Assembly (NCBI GenBank): GCA_020632925.1
Contig: JACKER010000015.1
Coordinates: 124,001 to 188,000, forward strand
Direction: 5' to 3'
DNA: 64,000 nucleotides
Origin: Alphaproteobacteria bacterium
Lineage (GTDB): Bacteria; Myxococcota_A; UBA796; GCA-2862545
The notes beneath the pieces were generated by a model. That model was not told the DNA's origin. It saw only the letters and a program-made list of their open reading frames with translations, and did no database searches. Of the stretch, positions 51,823 through 60,905 are shown in pieces; within the stretch, counting starts at the first letter, position 1; each line of letters opens with the position of its first letter. Both the position numbers and the translations under genes were made by a program.

Positions 51823-53799
51823 ATGACCGATCACGTACGTGCGCTCGCCGAGCGCGGGGTTGCTGGGGTGTTGGCCGACCGGGCGCCGTTCGTCGCCGGC
51901 TGGCCGCTGTGGATCGAGGTGCGCTGCGGTGGCACCGCGCCGCTGCAGCCGCTGGTCGAGGCCCGTCGTCAGCTCGAGGACCTCGGATCGCCGGGGCTGT
52001 GGGAGACCTCGCGCCGGCTGCGGGGAGGCCTGCGACGCCGGCTGGTGGGCGAGTCCGGCGTCGACGCCGCTGAGCGCCTGGTGGCGCAGATCCGCGAGGC
52101 CGCCGCGACCGCCGGATCGCGCCCGCTGATCGTGCTCGAGGGCGCCGAGCTCGCCGATCCCGCGACCGCGATGGTGCTCCAGCGCGCCGCGTCGGAGCCC
52201 GGGTGGTTTCCGACCGCGCTCCTCCTCGTGTTCCACGCCTGGCCCCAGGACGCCGCGCTCGCCGCACTCGCCGGCCGCCTCGATCTCTCGCCGGCCGCTC
52301 CCACTTCCGAGCCCGAGCCCGAGCCCGAGCCCGTCACATCGCCGGAATCGCCCCCGCTTCCGCCCGAGGTCCGCCTCACCCTGCGAGCCGCCGCGCTGGA
52401 GGGTCCCACCTTCGACGCTCGAGACCTCGCCGCCCGCCTGCGCGTCGACGTGCTCACCGTCCTCGAGCGGCTGCAGATCGCTCTCGAGTGCGGGGTGCCG
52501 CTGCGCGATCACGCGGACGGGCGCTTCTCGATGTCCGACGAGGACCACCAGCGCTGGTCCACGGGCCTCCTCCCGTCGCTCGCCGCCGCCTGGTCCCGCC
52601 CCACACCCACGCCTACGTCTCCCGCTCCCGCTCCCGCTCCCGCTCCCGCTTCCGCTCCCGCTCCCGCTCCCGCTCCCGCTCCCGCCGACGCTGGCGGGCC
52701 GCCCCCGGGCCTTCGGCCCGATGACGCCCCTGGCGGTCCCACTCCCACGCCTCCGGAGACACCCCCAACCGCGCCGCCCGCTGTCGAGCAGCTCCTCTCC
52801 GCCGCCCGCCAGGCCCTCGACCACGGCGACCACCGCGCCGCCCGCCAGCTCGCCGCCCGCGCCTGGGCCCAGCTCCCCGACGACCCCGAGCACCGCACGC
52901 TCCGCGTCGCCACCCTGCTCGAGCTCGCGACCTCTGCCTGGCACGGCAGCGGTGACCACGCGACCCTCGACGACGCCCGCTCCCTCGCGGAGCAGGCTGC
53001 GGCCCTCCTGACCACCGAGGACGACGCCTCCCTCGTCGCCTCCGTCCTGTCCGTGCTCGCCGGTGTGCTCGCGGACCAGGGGAAGCCCGAGGGCCTGTCC
53101 CGCGCCGTCGACCTGCTGACCGACGCGATCCGGCGCCTCCAGGACGCGGGCGATCCGCTCGGTGCCGCCGCCCTGCTCGACGACCAGGCGGCCGTGTGGG
53201 TCCGGCTCGGCGACCCCGTGCGCGCCGCCCACCTGCTGCGCACGTCGCGCGACCTGTTCGCCCAGCGCGCCGCGAGCGAGCCCGAGGCCCGCCGTCAGCT
53301 CGCGCGCACCGAGCTCACCCTCGCGCGGCTCCCGCTCCACGCTCGTCCGCGCAAGGGCCTCGAGCAGGAGTCGCTCCAGGCGGCGCTGACCTCCGCGCGC
53401 TCCGCCCGCGACGCGTTCCAGGCGCTCCAGCTCCCCCAGGAGCTCGGTCGCGCCCTGCAGACCGAGGGACGGCTCCTCGCGCTGCTCGATTCCCCCGAGG
53501 AGGCCGTCGCCACGCTCGCGGAGGCCGCCCGCCTGCAGCAGGGGATGGGGGACGCGCTGGGTCTCGCCGGCACGGCGGGTGCGCTCGCGGAGCTCCACGC
53601 CGCCCGCGGCGAGCCCGGCACCGCGCTGAAGCTCCTCTCCGACTCCATCGAGCTCAACCGTCGCGCGGGATCCGCCCTCGGCCTGGCGTACAACCGCGCC
53701 GCGCTCGAAGGGCTGCGTGAGCTCGGCGGGCCTGCGGTGCAGCGCCTGGACGCGCAGCTCGAGGCCGCCCAGCGCGTCGTGGGGCGCCGTCCGCGCTGA
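51823..53799 (+). CDS. TPR protein with degenerate ATPase-like N-terminal half
   Basis: 658 residues. The first ~150 resemble the Walker-B half of an AAA/STAND ATPase (PLIVLEGAELADPATAMVLQ, cf. LLVLDDAHWADP), but no Walker A GxxxxGK[ST] exists. An acidic/Pro segment and a winged-helix-like region follow (~190-250). A (PA)n stretch at ~265-290 is coded by CCCGCT hexanucleotide repeats. The rest (~315-650) is TPR-like ('LGAAALLDDQAAVWVRLGDPVRAAHLL'). Probably a cytoplasmic protein-interaction protein; function unknown. It lies 15 bp after the copy 5 stop. Confidence 0.78.
   Translation: MTDHVRALAERGVAGVLADRAPFVAGWPLWIEVRCGGTAPLQPLVEARRQLEDLGSPGLWETSRRLRGGLRRRLVGESGVDAAERLVAQIREAAATAGSRPLIVLEGAELADPATAMVLQRAASEPGWFPTALLLVFHAWPQDAALAALAGRLDLSPAAPTSEPEPEPEPVTSPESPPLPPEVRLTLRAAALEGPTFDARDLAARLRVDVLTVLERLQIALECGVPLRDHADGRFSMSDEDHQRWSTGLLPSLAAAWSRPTPTPTSPAPAPAPAPASAPAPAPAPAPADAGGPPPGLRPDDAPGGPTPTPPETPPTAPPAVEQLLSAARQALDHGDHRAARQLAARAWAQLPDDPEHRTLRVATLLELATSAWHGSGDHATLDDARSLAEQAAALLTTEDDASLVASVLSVLAGVLADQGKPEGLSRAVDLLTDAIRRLQDAGDPLGAAALLDDQAAVWVRLGDPVRAAHLLRTSRDLFAQRAASEPEARRQLARTELTLARLPLHARPRKGLEQESLQAALTSARSARDAFQALQLPQELGRALQTEGRLLALLDSPEEAVATLAEAARLQQGMGDALGLAGTAGALAELHAARGEPGTALKLLSDSIELNRRAGSALGLAYNRAALEGLRELGGPAVQRLDAQLEAAQRVVGRRPR
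52618..52686 (+). repeat. CCCGCT hexanucleotide microsatellite within the TPR gene
   Basis: About eleven in-frame copies of CCCGCT (one CTTCCG variant) encode alternating Pro-Ala. A nearby shorter GAGCCC run codes EPEPEP at about 52310-52330. Slippage would change linker length without changing frame. Confidence 0.85.
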
Positions 53800-53853
53800 C
53801 GAAACGAGACCCTCCGCGTGGGCCGACCAGCGATACCCATCGCTGGAGGTCGC

Positions 53854-54621
53854 GTGGGGCCCACGATCGGTTCCGGGAGCAAGGTGCCCGAGGTGACGCT
53901 CGGGTTCTGGGTGCTGAAGATCCTGGCCACGACGCTCGGTGAGACCGGCGGTGACGCGGTCTCCATGACGCTCGATCTCGGCTACCTCGTCGGCAGCGCA
54001 ATCTTCGCGGCCATCTTCGTGGTCGCCGTGCTCGCGCAGGTGCGCGCCAGGTCCTTCCGGCCCTTCCTGTACTGGGCGGTGGTGGTGGCCACGACGACGC
54101 TCGGCACCACGATGGCCGACTTCGCCACGCGCTCGCTCGGCATCGGGTACGCCGGCGGCACGGCGCTGCTGGTCGTCGGCTTGATCGCGTCGCTGGCGGT
54201 GTGGCGGTCCGTCGAGGGCGCCGTGGCCGTGGACGACATCGAGACCCCGCGGGTGGAGGCCTTCTATTGGGGCACCATCCTGTTCTCGCAGACGCTCGGC
54301 ACCGCGCTCGGCGACTGGGTCGCGGACACGCCGGACGTCGGCTTCGTCGGCGGCGCCGTCCTGTTCGGGAGCGCGCTCGCGGCCATCGCGCTCGCCGCCC
54401 GCTTCAGCTCGATCTCCCGCACCGTGCTGTTCTGGTCCGCGTTCGTGCTGACCCGCCCGCTGGGCGCCACGCTCGGGGATCTCATCGACAAGCCGCTGGA
54501 GAGCGGCGGGTACGAGGTGGACCGCTTCGTGATCTCGGGCGCGCTCGGGCTCGCGATGGTCGTCGGGCTGCTCCTCCTGCCCCAGCGAGCGGGCGGGCAC
54601 CCGAGCCGTCACTCGAGCTGA
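53854..54621 (+). CDS. DUF347/COG4705 family membrane protein
   Basis: 255 residues from the GTG at 53854 (GGAGGT 4 bases upstream; an earlier GTG at 53818 has no ribosome site). Four repeated two-helix units, each with a 'TTLGxxxGD' motif: KILATTLGETGGDAVSMTL, TTTLGTTMADF, SQTLGTALGDW and TRPLGATLGDL. Eight membrane spans are expected. The family is uncharacterised. The 3' end overlaps the convergent ABC gene by 13 bp. Confidence 0.88.
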   Translation: MGPTIGSGSKVPEVTLGFWVLKILATTLGETGGDAVSMTLDLGYLVGSAIFAAIFVVAVLAQVRARSFRPFLYWAVVVATTTLGTTMADFATRSLGIGYAGGTALLVVGLIASLAVWRSVEGAVAVDDIETPRVEAFYWGTILFSQTLGTALGDWVADTPDVGFVGGAVLFGSALAAIALAARFSSISRTVLFWSAFVLTRPLGATLGDLIDKPLESGGYEVDRFVISGALGLAMVVGLLLLPQRAGGHPSRHSS

Positions 54622-56321
54622 AGTCGTCCATAGAGACGGGCATACGCCGGACATGTCCCCAGCAGCTCCTCGTGCCGCCCCCGCGCCGCGACCCGTCCGC
54701 GCTCCAGCAGCACCACCTCGTCCACCCGGGCCAGCGTCGCCGGGCGGTGCGTGACCAGCAGCACGCCCACGTGTGGCAGCTCCGCGTGCAGGGCCTCCCA
54801 GAAGGCGGCCTCCACCTCGGCGTCGAGCGCGCTCGTCGCGTCGTCCAGCACCAGGACCGACGGCTCGCCCGCCAGCGCCCGCGCGATCGCCACCCGCTGC
54901 CGCTGCCCGCCCGAGAGCGTCGCTCCGCGCTCGCCCACGCGCGTCTCGAGCCCGTCCGCCAGCCGCGGCAGGTCGCGCTCGAGCTGGGACACCCGCACCG
55001 CTCGCGCCAGGGCCTCCTCGTCGATGTCCCGCCCCAGCAGGACGTTGGTCCGCACCGTGTCGGCGAGGATCACCGGGTCCTGCGGCACCGGCGCCACCAC
55101 GCCCCCGAGCCCCGCCGGCAGCCGCGCCAGCGCGTGCTCTCCCAGCCGCACGTCGCCGTCCGTCGCCCGGCGCAGCCCGGTCACCACGTCCACCAGGACC
55201 GACTTCCCCGCGCCCACCTCGCCCACGACGGCGACCTTCCGGCCCGGTCGCACGCGCAGGTCCACGTCGTCCAGCAGGCGCTGACCCTCGGCCTCCACGC
55301 CCAGCCCCTCGAGCGCCAGCTCCCCCGCCTCCACGCGCTCGCCCGTGTCCACGCGGTCCGGTGGCAGCGCCACCACCTCGTCCACCCGCCGCAGCGAGAC
55401 CGCCGCCTGCGGCAGCCGCGACACCAGCCCGCCCAGGTCGAACATCGGCCACACCAGCGTCGCCAGCAGCCCCTCGAACGCCAGGTAGCGCCCGAGCGTG
55501 AGCCGGCCCTCGAGCGCCGCCAGCCCGCCGAACACCAGCAGCCCCACGCCCGACAGCTTCCAGCCGTACTGGAACAGCATCCCCATCGACTGCTCCAGCA
55601 CCTGCGCGCGGATCGCCGCCTCCCGCTGGTCCGCCGTGGCGCCCCGGAAGGCCGCCGTCACACCCGGTCCGAGCCCCGAGGCCTGCACCACGCGGATCCG
55701 CGAGAACGTCGTCGTCAGCTCGTCCGCCACGCGGCTGCTCGCCTCGCGCGAGGCCCGCTGACGGGCGACCGCCGTGCGCTGCATGGCGGCCTGCGCGAGC
55801 AGCAGCAAGGGGAGGGGCAGCACCACCCACGGCGCCAGCGAGGGCTCCGAGAGGAACATCGCGAGCCAGGCGCCCACCGCGATCAGCGACGCCTCCCAGG
55901 CGCGGAAGATGCCCGAGCACAGGAACCACGCCGTGCGCTCGCCCGCGTCGTCGTTGAGCCGCGCCACCAGGTCGCCCACCCGCCAGGCGCGGAGCGCGTC
56001 GGGGTCGGCGTCCACGACCGCCCCCACCACCTGCTGGCGCACCCGCGCCACGATGACCTGGTTCATGATCGCGCGCGCGCCCTGCACGAAGACGTAGAGC
56101 ACGGCACTCCCCACGCCCACCGCCGCCATCCACAGCGCCAGGCGCTCGATCGGGACCTCGCCGCCCTCCAGCGAGTCGATGGTGTACTGCCACAGCCAGG
56201 GGAACGCGACCTGCAACGCGGCCGTCCCCACCGACGACAGCAGGATCCACGCGAGCCAGCCCGGCGACGGACGCCACAGCGCCACCATCCAACGCGTCAC
56301 CACGCGGAGGTCGTCGATCAC
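54609..56321 (-). CDS. ABC exporter half-transporter B (degenerate-site subunit)
   Basis: 570 residues: six-helix transmembrane domain (~1-320) and an ATPase domain. Walker A is GEVGAGKS (367-374) and the signature is a full LSGGQ (468-472). Walker B is LVLDDATSA with Asp494 where the catalytic glutamate belongs. Such Asp replacement is the hallmark of the degenerate site in heterodimeric exporters such as TM287/288 and LmrCD. The GTG start overlaps the partner's stop (GTGA), so equal production is likely. Substrate unknown. Confidence 0.92.
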   Translation of the reverse strand: MIDDLRVVTRWMVALWRPSPGWLAWILLSSVGTAALQVAFPWLWQYTIDSLEGGEVPIERLALWMAAVGVGSAVLYVFVQGARAIMNQVIVARVRQQVVGAVVDADPDALRAWRVGDLVARLNDDAGERTAWFLCSGIFRAWEASLIAVGAWLAMFLSEPSLAPWVVLPLPLLLLAQAAMQRTAVARQRASREASSRVADELTTTFSRIRVVQASGLGPGVTAAFRGATADQREAAIRAQVLEQSMGMLFQYGWKLSGVGLLVFGGLAALEGRLTLGRYLAFEGLLATLVWPMFDLGGLVSRLPQAAVSLRRVDEVVALPPDRVDTGERVEAGELALEGLGVEAEGQRLLDDVDLRVRPGRKVAVVGEVGAGKSVLVDVVTGLRRATDGDVRLGEHALARLPAGLGGVVAPVPQDPVILADTVRTNVLLGRDIDEEALARAVRVSQLERDLPRLADGLETRVGERGATLSGGQRQRVAIARALAGEPSVLVLDDATSALDAEVEAAFWEALHAELPHVGVLLVTHRPATLARVDEVVLLERGRVAARGRHEELLGTCPAYARLYGRLQLE

Positions 56322-58000
56322 GCGGCCTCCTGCAGCCGCACCATCTCGGCGTAGAGCCCGCCGCTCGCCACCAGGGCCTCGTGCGGGCCACACTCCTCGA
56401 TGCGCCCACCCCGCAGCACGCAGATCTGATCGCACCCGCGCACCGTGTGCAGCCGGTGCGCCACGACGATGACGGTCCGTCCGCGCAACAGGCGCTCGAG
56501 CGCCTCGGTGACCCGGTGCTCCGTCGCGGGATCGATCGCCGAGGTCGCCTCGTCCAGCACGAGCACCTCGGGGTCGCGGGCCAGCGCGCGCGCGAAGGTC
56601 AGGAGCTGCCGCTCGCCGCGGGAGAGCGTCGCGTCGTCGACCACGCGCTCGAGCGGCCAGTCGATGCCGAGCTCGTCGAGGGCGGATCGCGCCGCGACAG
56701 CGTCCCCACCGAGGTTGTCGAGCACGGTCCCCGGCAGCAGCCGCACGTCCTGCAGCACGAGCCCGGTCCGTCGCCGCAGCTCGGCCAGCGACAGCTCGTC
56801 CAGCGCCACGCCATCGATGGCGACCCTGCCGCCCACCGGGTCGCGGAACCGCAGCAGCAGATCCAACAGCGTCGACTTCCCCGAGCCCGTCGGGCCGACG
56901 ATCCCCAGCCGCGAGCCTGCGGGGATCCGGAGGTCGACGCGGTCGAGGACCGGCGTCCCCTCGAGGTAGTGGAAGGACACGTCCTCGAAGGTGATCGCGT
57001 CCCGCAGGCCCGGCCACGGCACCGGTGCCTCCGGCTCGGCGATGCGCGGTCCCCGGTCGAGCAGCTCCGTCACCCGCACGGCCGCCGCACGCGCGCGCTC
57101 GAGCGTCGTGAGCTGGTTCGACATGCGCATCAGCGGCGCGAAGATCTGGCGGAGGTAGGAGAGCGCGATGACCAGCAGGCCGACGGAGGCCGTGCCCTCG
57201 TCGATGCGCCAGGCGCCGATCATCAGCACCGCGACGGTCGCGAGCGCACGGAACGCGGTGGCGCCGTTGAAGTACCAGATGGGCTGCAGGTGGCTCAGCA
57301 CGTCCGCCCGCCGCGCCTCGACGATCCGCGTCGCGACGCGCTCCCGCGCCCAGCGCTGACGACCGAGGGCCCGCAGCGCCGACGCCACGCGCACGGTCTC
57401 CGCCATCGTGCCGGCCAGCCGCGCCACGACCTTGCGCTGCGCCACGAAGTAGGGCGGCGCGATCCGCCGGAACAGCAGGAACCACAGGACGTAGACCGGG
57501 AGCACCGCGAAGACGGGCAGCGCGATCTGCGGGGAACGCAGGCCCAGGACGACCATCATCGCGCCGACGGTCAGCAGGTCCGCGGGCAGCGCGAACACCA
57601 CCTCCACGAACAGCACGTTGAGTGCCTCGGTGTCGGACTGCACCCGACCGACGAGCGAACCCGACGCCACCTCGTCGTGGAAGGACACGTCCAGGCCCAG
57701 CAGGTGGTCGAAGAGCCGCTCCTGCAGGTCGGCCATCGCCCGCTGGGCCGCGATCTGCAGCGCGATCCGCGCGCCGAAGGACACCAGGAAGTCGAGGAAG
57801 AGCACGACCGCGACCAGCCCGGCGTCCCGGAGCAGACCCGCGCGGTCCGCCGCCGGGAGGGCGACGTCGATGGCGTGGGCGGCGACGAGGGGACCGAGCA
57901 CCTGCAGCCCGGACGCGGCCGCCATCCCCGCGAGGCCGAGGCCCAGCAGGCGAGCGTGCTTCCGGAACAGCGGGGCCAGGCGCGAGAGCGGTGAGCGCAT
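56318..58000 (-). CDS. ABC exporter half-transporter A (canonical-ATPase subunit)
   Basis: 560 residues from the ATG at 58000 (GAAGG upstream); an in-frame ATG at 58024 lacks a ribosome site. Six membrane helices, then the ATPase: Walker A GPTGSGKS (369-376), Walker B LVLDEATSA with catalytic Glu484, and H-loop VVAHRLHT. Its signature motif is altered to LSRGE (459-463) from LSGGQ. Combined with the partner, one composite site has Glu plus LSGGQ (active) and the other Asp plus LSRGE (inactive). Divergent from the MFS gene. Confidence 0.92.
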   Translation of the reverse strand: MRSPLSRLAPLFRKHARLLGLGLAGMAAASGLQVLGPLVAAHAIDVALPAADRAGLLRDAGLVAVVLFLDFLVSFGARIALQIAAQRAMADLQERLFDHLLGLDVSFHDEVASGSLVGRVQSDTEALNVLFVEVVFALPADLLTVGAMMVVLGLRSPQIALPVFAVLPVYVLWFLLFRRIAPPYFVAQRKVVARLAGTMAETVRVASALRALGRQRWARERVATRIVEARRADVLSHLQPIWYFNGATAFRALATVAVLMIGAWRIDEGTASVGLLVIALSYLRQIFAPLMRMSNQLTTLERARAAAVRVTELLDRGPRIAEPEAPVPWPGLRDAITFEDVSFHYLEGTPVLDRVDLRIPAGSRLGIVGPTGSGKSTLLDLLLRFRDPVGGRVAIDGVALDELSLAELRRRTGLVLQDVRLLPGTVLDNLGGDAVAARSALDELGIDWPLERVVDDATLSRGERQLLTFARALARDPEVLVLDEATSAIDPATEHRVTEALERLLRGRTVIVVAHRLHTVRGCDQICVLRGGRIEECGPHEALVASGGLYAEMVRLQEAA

Positions 58001-58107
58001 GGGCCTTCGCGACGAGGGACCCATGGGTAGTAGCGGATGCGTGCGCGAGTGGCCACGCGAAGTCCTGCGTCCGGCGCGGGCAGGGTTACGTGCGCACCGA
58101 GGCGACC

Positions 58108-59313
58108 ATGACCGAAGAGAAGCGACCCGGGCTCGGCCCCGTCCTGCTCACCGTGCTCCTCGACCTGCTGGGCTTCGGCCTGGTCATCCCGCTGCTCTCG
58201 TTCTACGCGGAGAGCTTCGACGCCTCGCCGGTCCAGGTGACGGGCCTGATGGCGTCGTACTCGATCGCGCAGTTCGTGTTCGCGCCCATGTGGGGCTCGC
58301 TGTCGGACCGCGTGGGCCGGCGCCCCGTCATGCTGGCGTCGATCACGGGCACCGTGATCTTCCTGTCCGCGTTCGCGAGCGCGACCAGCCTGTGGCAGCT
58401 CTTCCTGTTCCGCACGCTGCACGGCGCCTGCGCGGCGAACATCGGAGCCGCCCAGGCCTACGTCGCCGACGTGACCACGCCCGAGACCCGCGCCCGCGGC
58501 ATGGGCCTGATCGGCGCCTCCTTCGGCGTCGGGTTCACGCTCGGGCCGATGGTCGGCGGCATCCTCTCCCCGTACAGCCTGACCGCGCCGATCTGGCTCG
58601 CGGCGGGTCTGTCGGCGGTGAACCTGGTGTGGGCGTTGGTTCGCCTCCCCGAGAGCCGCAAGCCGGGCGAGGCCAGCGGGCACCACGGCCGCGTGCTCGA
58701 TCCGCTCGTCATCCTCGAGGTCCTGCGCCACCCGATCGTGGGCGGCGTCATCTTCCTCGCGTTCAGTGCGACCTTCGCCTTCGCGATGCTCGAGTCCACC
58801 TTCGCGCTGGTCGCGGAGCACACCTGGTCGATGGACGCGCGGACCGTCGGGCTCCTGTTCGGGCTCATCGGCATCATCGGCATCGTGATCCAGGGCGGGC
58901 TCATCGGGCGGCTGGTGAAGCGCTTCGGCGAGCGGCCGCTCCTCGCCACCGGGTACGCCTGCACCGCGTCGGGCATGGTGCTGCTCTCGTTCACGCACGA
59001 GGGCGGCGCCTGGTTCGCCAACGGCTGGGGCCCGATCGTGATCGGCTGCATCCTGCTCGCCATCGGCACGTCGCTGTCGAACCCGTCGATGACCTCGCTC
59101 GTCAGCCGGTCCACGGACGCCGAGGAGCAGGGCAGGGTGCTCGGCGTGAACCAGTCGCTGGCCGCGCTGGCCCGTGCCGTCGCCCCGACCGCCGGCGGCT
59201 TCCTGTACGCCCACTGGTTCTTCGGCGGAGCGTTCGCCGCGGGCGCTCTCGTGATGGGCACCTCGCTGCTGCTGGCCGCTCCGAGCGTGCTGCGGACGCC
59301 CCAGCGCGCGTGA
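58108..59313 (+). CDS. MFS drug:H+ antiporter-like transporter (TetA-like)
   Basis: 401 residues, 12 membrane spans. The N-terminus LLTVLLDLLGFGLVIPLLSFYAE and the loop 2-3 motif GSLSDRVGRRPVML are typical of the TetA/DHA1 group, with the antiporter motif C-like stretch GASFGVGFTLGPMVGG in helix 5. It would export small hydrophobic compounds in exchange for protons; the substrate cannot be predicted. ATG at 58108 with GAGG upstream. It is divergent from the ABC exporter pair, so both export systems may share control. Confidence 0.92.
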   Translation: MTEEKRPGLGPVLLTVLLDLLGFGLVIPLLSFYAESFDASPVQVTGLMASYSIAQFVFAPMWGSLSDRVGRRPVMLASITGTVIFLSAFASATSLWQLFLFRTLHGACAANIGAAQAYVADVTTPETRARGMGLIGASFGVGFTLGPMVGGILSPYSLTAPIWLAAGLSAVNLVWALVRLPESRKPGEASGHHGRVLDPLVILEVLRHPIVGGVIFLAFSATFAFAMLESTFALVAEHTWSMDARTVGLLFGLIGIIGIVIQGGLIGRLVKRFGERPLLATGYACTASGMVLLSFTHEGGAWFANGWGPIVIGCILLAIGTSLSNPSMTSLVSRSTDAEEQGRVLGVNQSLAALARAVAPTAGGFLYAHWFFGGAFAAGALVMGTSLLLAAPSVLRTPQRA

Positions 59314-59390
59314 CAGTTGAGGAACGACCCCGTGATCCGCCTGGACACCGCGAGGCCCGCGGGTGAACGGAGGCGGACCTGGAGGTCCCC

Positions 59391-60032
59391 GTGCTGCTCC
59401 TCGCCACGATCGCTTCGGCCCACGCCACCTGCGGGACGCTGGCCCGCGACCTGGACGCCTGCCTCTCGGGCGGCGACACGCTCGCCACCTGCGCGCCCAC
59501 GAGCCCCGATCCGGTCTGGCCGGTCTACGAGGCCTGCTGCACCCGGGTGAGCGCTCGCGCCTGCGACGCGACCTGCGCCAGCACGGCCCCGCTCGCGCTG
59601 AATCCCGTCGCGAGCCCCGATCTGGCGCTGGCCGCCGACGCGTACTCCGCGGGCTGTGGGCAGGTCGGCACCTGGTGTTCCATGCAGGCACCGCAGGCGA
59701 GCCGCATGGCCCCCTGCACGGACCTGGATGTCGCGATGAGCGACGTGCTCGACATGGTCCTCGCGCCGCTGCGCATCGATCCCGCCTGGGGCTCGCTCGT
59801 GACCCCGGCCGACCTCGCGGGCCACCCGTTCTTCGGCACCAGCTACTCCTCGGGCGGCCCGGGGGTGGAGGCGGCGCTCCGCTCGTGGTCGCGCGGCACC
59901 CCGCTGATCTGGGAGCTGACGCAGGAGGTCCCGTGCCACAACTGCACGGACTTCAGCAGCCAGGTCGTCGTCTGGTGGCCGCTCACCGGAGACGTGGTGC
60001 TGCTGGACGGCACCTTCGGCTACGACAGCTGA
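59391..60032 (+). CDS. Secreted cysteine-rich protein, unknown function
   Basis: 213 residues. GTG start with GGAGG 5 bases upstream and a short uncharged signal MLLLATIASAHAT. About a dozen cysteines lie in the mature part (e.g. DACLSG, EACCTRV, RACDATCAS, GTWCSM, PCHNCTDF), indicating several disulfides. No domain recognised. The C-terminal 'FSSQVVVWWPLTGDVVLLDGTFGYDS' looks beta-rich. Confidence 0.78.
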   Translation: MLLLATIASAHATCGTLARDLDACLSGGDTLATCAPTSPDPVWPVYEACCTRVSARACDATCASTAPLALNPVASPDLALAADAYSAGCGQVGTWCSMQAPQASRMAPCTDLDVAMSDVLDMVLAPLRIDPAWGSLVTPADLAGHPFFGTSYSSGGPGVEAALRSWSRGTPLIWELTQEVPCHNCTDFSSQVVVWWPLTGDVVLLDGTFGYDS

Positions 60033-60053
60033 ATCGACTCACGGTTGTCAAGG

Positions 60054-60090
60054 CCCGCGAATGCGGGCTGCGGAGGCCGAGAATCGGCCG
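60054..60090. terminator. Tandem hairpins between convergent genes
   Basis: GCCCGC-GAAT-GCGGGC (60054-60069) and GGCCGA-GAA-TCGGCC (60076-60090) are two stable adjacent hairpins in the 70-bp gap between convergent stops. No T-tract follows on the + strand. A bidirectional terminator is the likely role. Confidence 0.65.
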
Positions 60091-60102
60091 GAGTAACTAG
60101 AA

Positions 60103-60864
60103 TCAACGGCGCGGGACGCAGGCCAGGCGGGCGTCCTCGACGGTGCACACCAGATCGTCGCCCGCGGCGATGGGGACGGCCGGGAAGGGCGGGCCGCCCT
60201 TGGCCAGGACGTTGCACGTGCCGGCGCCGAGCTTCAGCACGGTCGAGCCGTCGGCGACGGTCGAGAAGCGCTCGCGCATGCCCTCGCTGCAGCGCACCTC
60301 GAAGTTGGTGACGATCACGCCGTCGACCTCGATCCGAGCGACGCTCTCGACCTCGGACGGCCCTGCGACCACCGGCCCGTGCGTCACGGCGGGACGGCCC
60401 ATGGTCACGTGCCGCACCTCGTGCTCGGGATCGGGAGGCGGGGGCGGCGGTGCGAGCCCCGTGTCCACCGGCGTGGGGTGCAGGCTCTGACAACCGCGCT
60501 CCTCCTCCGCGGCAGGGGGCTCCTCCCCGTACCACCAGTCGCTCATCGCCTCGTAGACCCGCTCGAACAGCCCGGACTGCGCCTCCTCGGTGGGGGCGTT
60601 GGACGCCAGCGCGGGGGCGGCGGCGAGGAGCGCTCCGGCGGCGGCGACCGCGCGGTGGAGGATGCGACCCCGGCCGTCCGTGGTGTACCGCACGCAGACA
60701 TCGGGCTCGGTGCGCAGCAGCTCGCGCGCCTGGGGCTCCGTCATGGCCGACAGGTCGTGGACGTGGAGCTGGCAGGACGCGCAGAAGCGGCGCCGCTCGT
60801 CGCCCGACATCTCCGCCCAGCGCGCGTGGCAGGGTTCGTCGATCCGGACCTGGTCGCGATGCAT
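60103..60864 (-). CDS. Membrane-anchored protein with N-terminal Cys/His-rich domain
   Basis: 253 residues; GGAGG 4 bases before the ATG at 60864. The N-terminus has 'PCHARWAEMSGDERRRFCASCQLHVHDLS', a C-x(n)-W-x2-M...RFCxxC zinc-finger-like pattern seen in myxobacterial and acidobacterial regulators. An Ala-rich hydrophobic span follows (~85-103, AVAAAGALLAAAPALA). Next are an acidic linker, a Pro-rich stretch (PPPPPPDPE) and a beta-rich C-domain. The layout suggests a cytoplasmic sensor or binding domain anchored to an outside domain. Function unknown. Confidence 0.75.
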   Translation of the reverse strand: MHRDQVRIDEPCHARWAEMSGDERRRFCASCQLHVHDLSAMTEPQARELLRTEPDVCVRYTTDGRGRILHRAVAAAGALLAAAPALASNAPTEEAQSGLFERVYEAMSDWWYGEEPPAAEEERGCQSLHPTPVDTGLAPPPPPPDPEHEVRHVTMGRPAVTHGPVVAGPSEVESVARIEVDGVIVTNFEVRCSEGMRERFSTVADGSTVLKLGAGTCNVLAKGGPPFPAVPIAAGDDLVCTVEDARLACVPRR

Positions 60865-60905
60865 GGAGCCTCCGTCGCCGACGAACGCCGCGCTGGACCC
60901 CGAGC

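Noticed and set aside
51037..56409. A 1790-codon minus-strand open frame
   Set aside because: It crosses genes on both strands in the wrong frame and contains no recognisable family; same G+C artefact.
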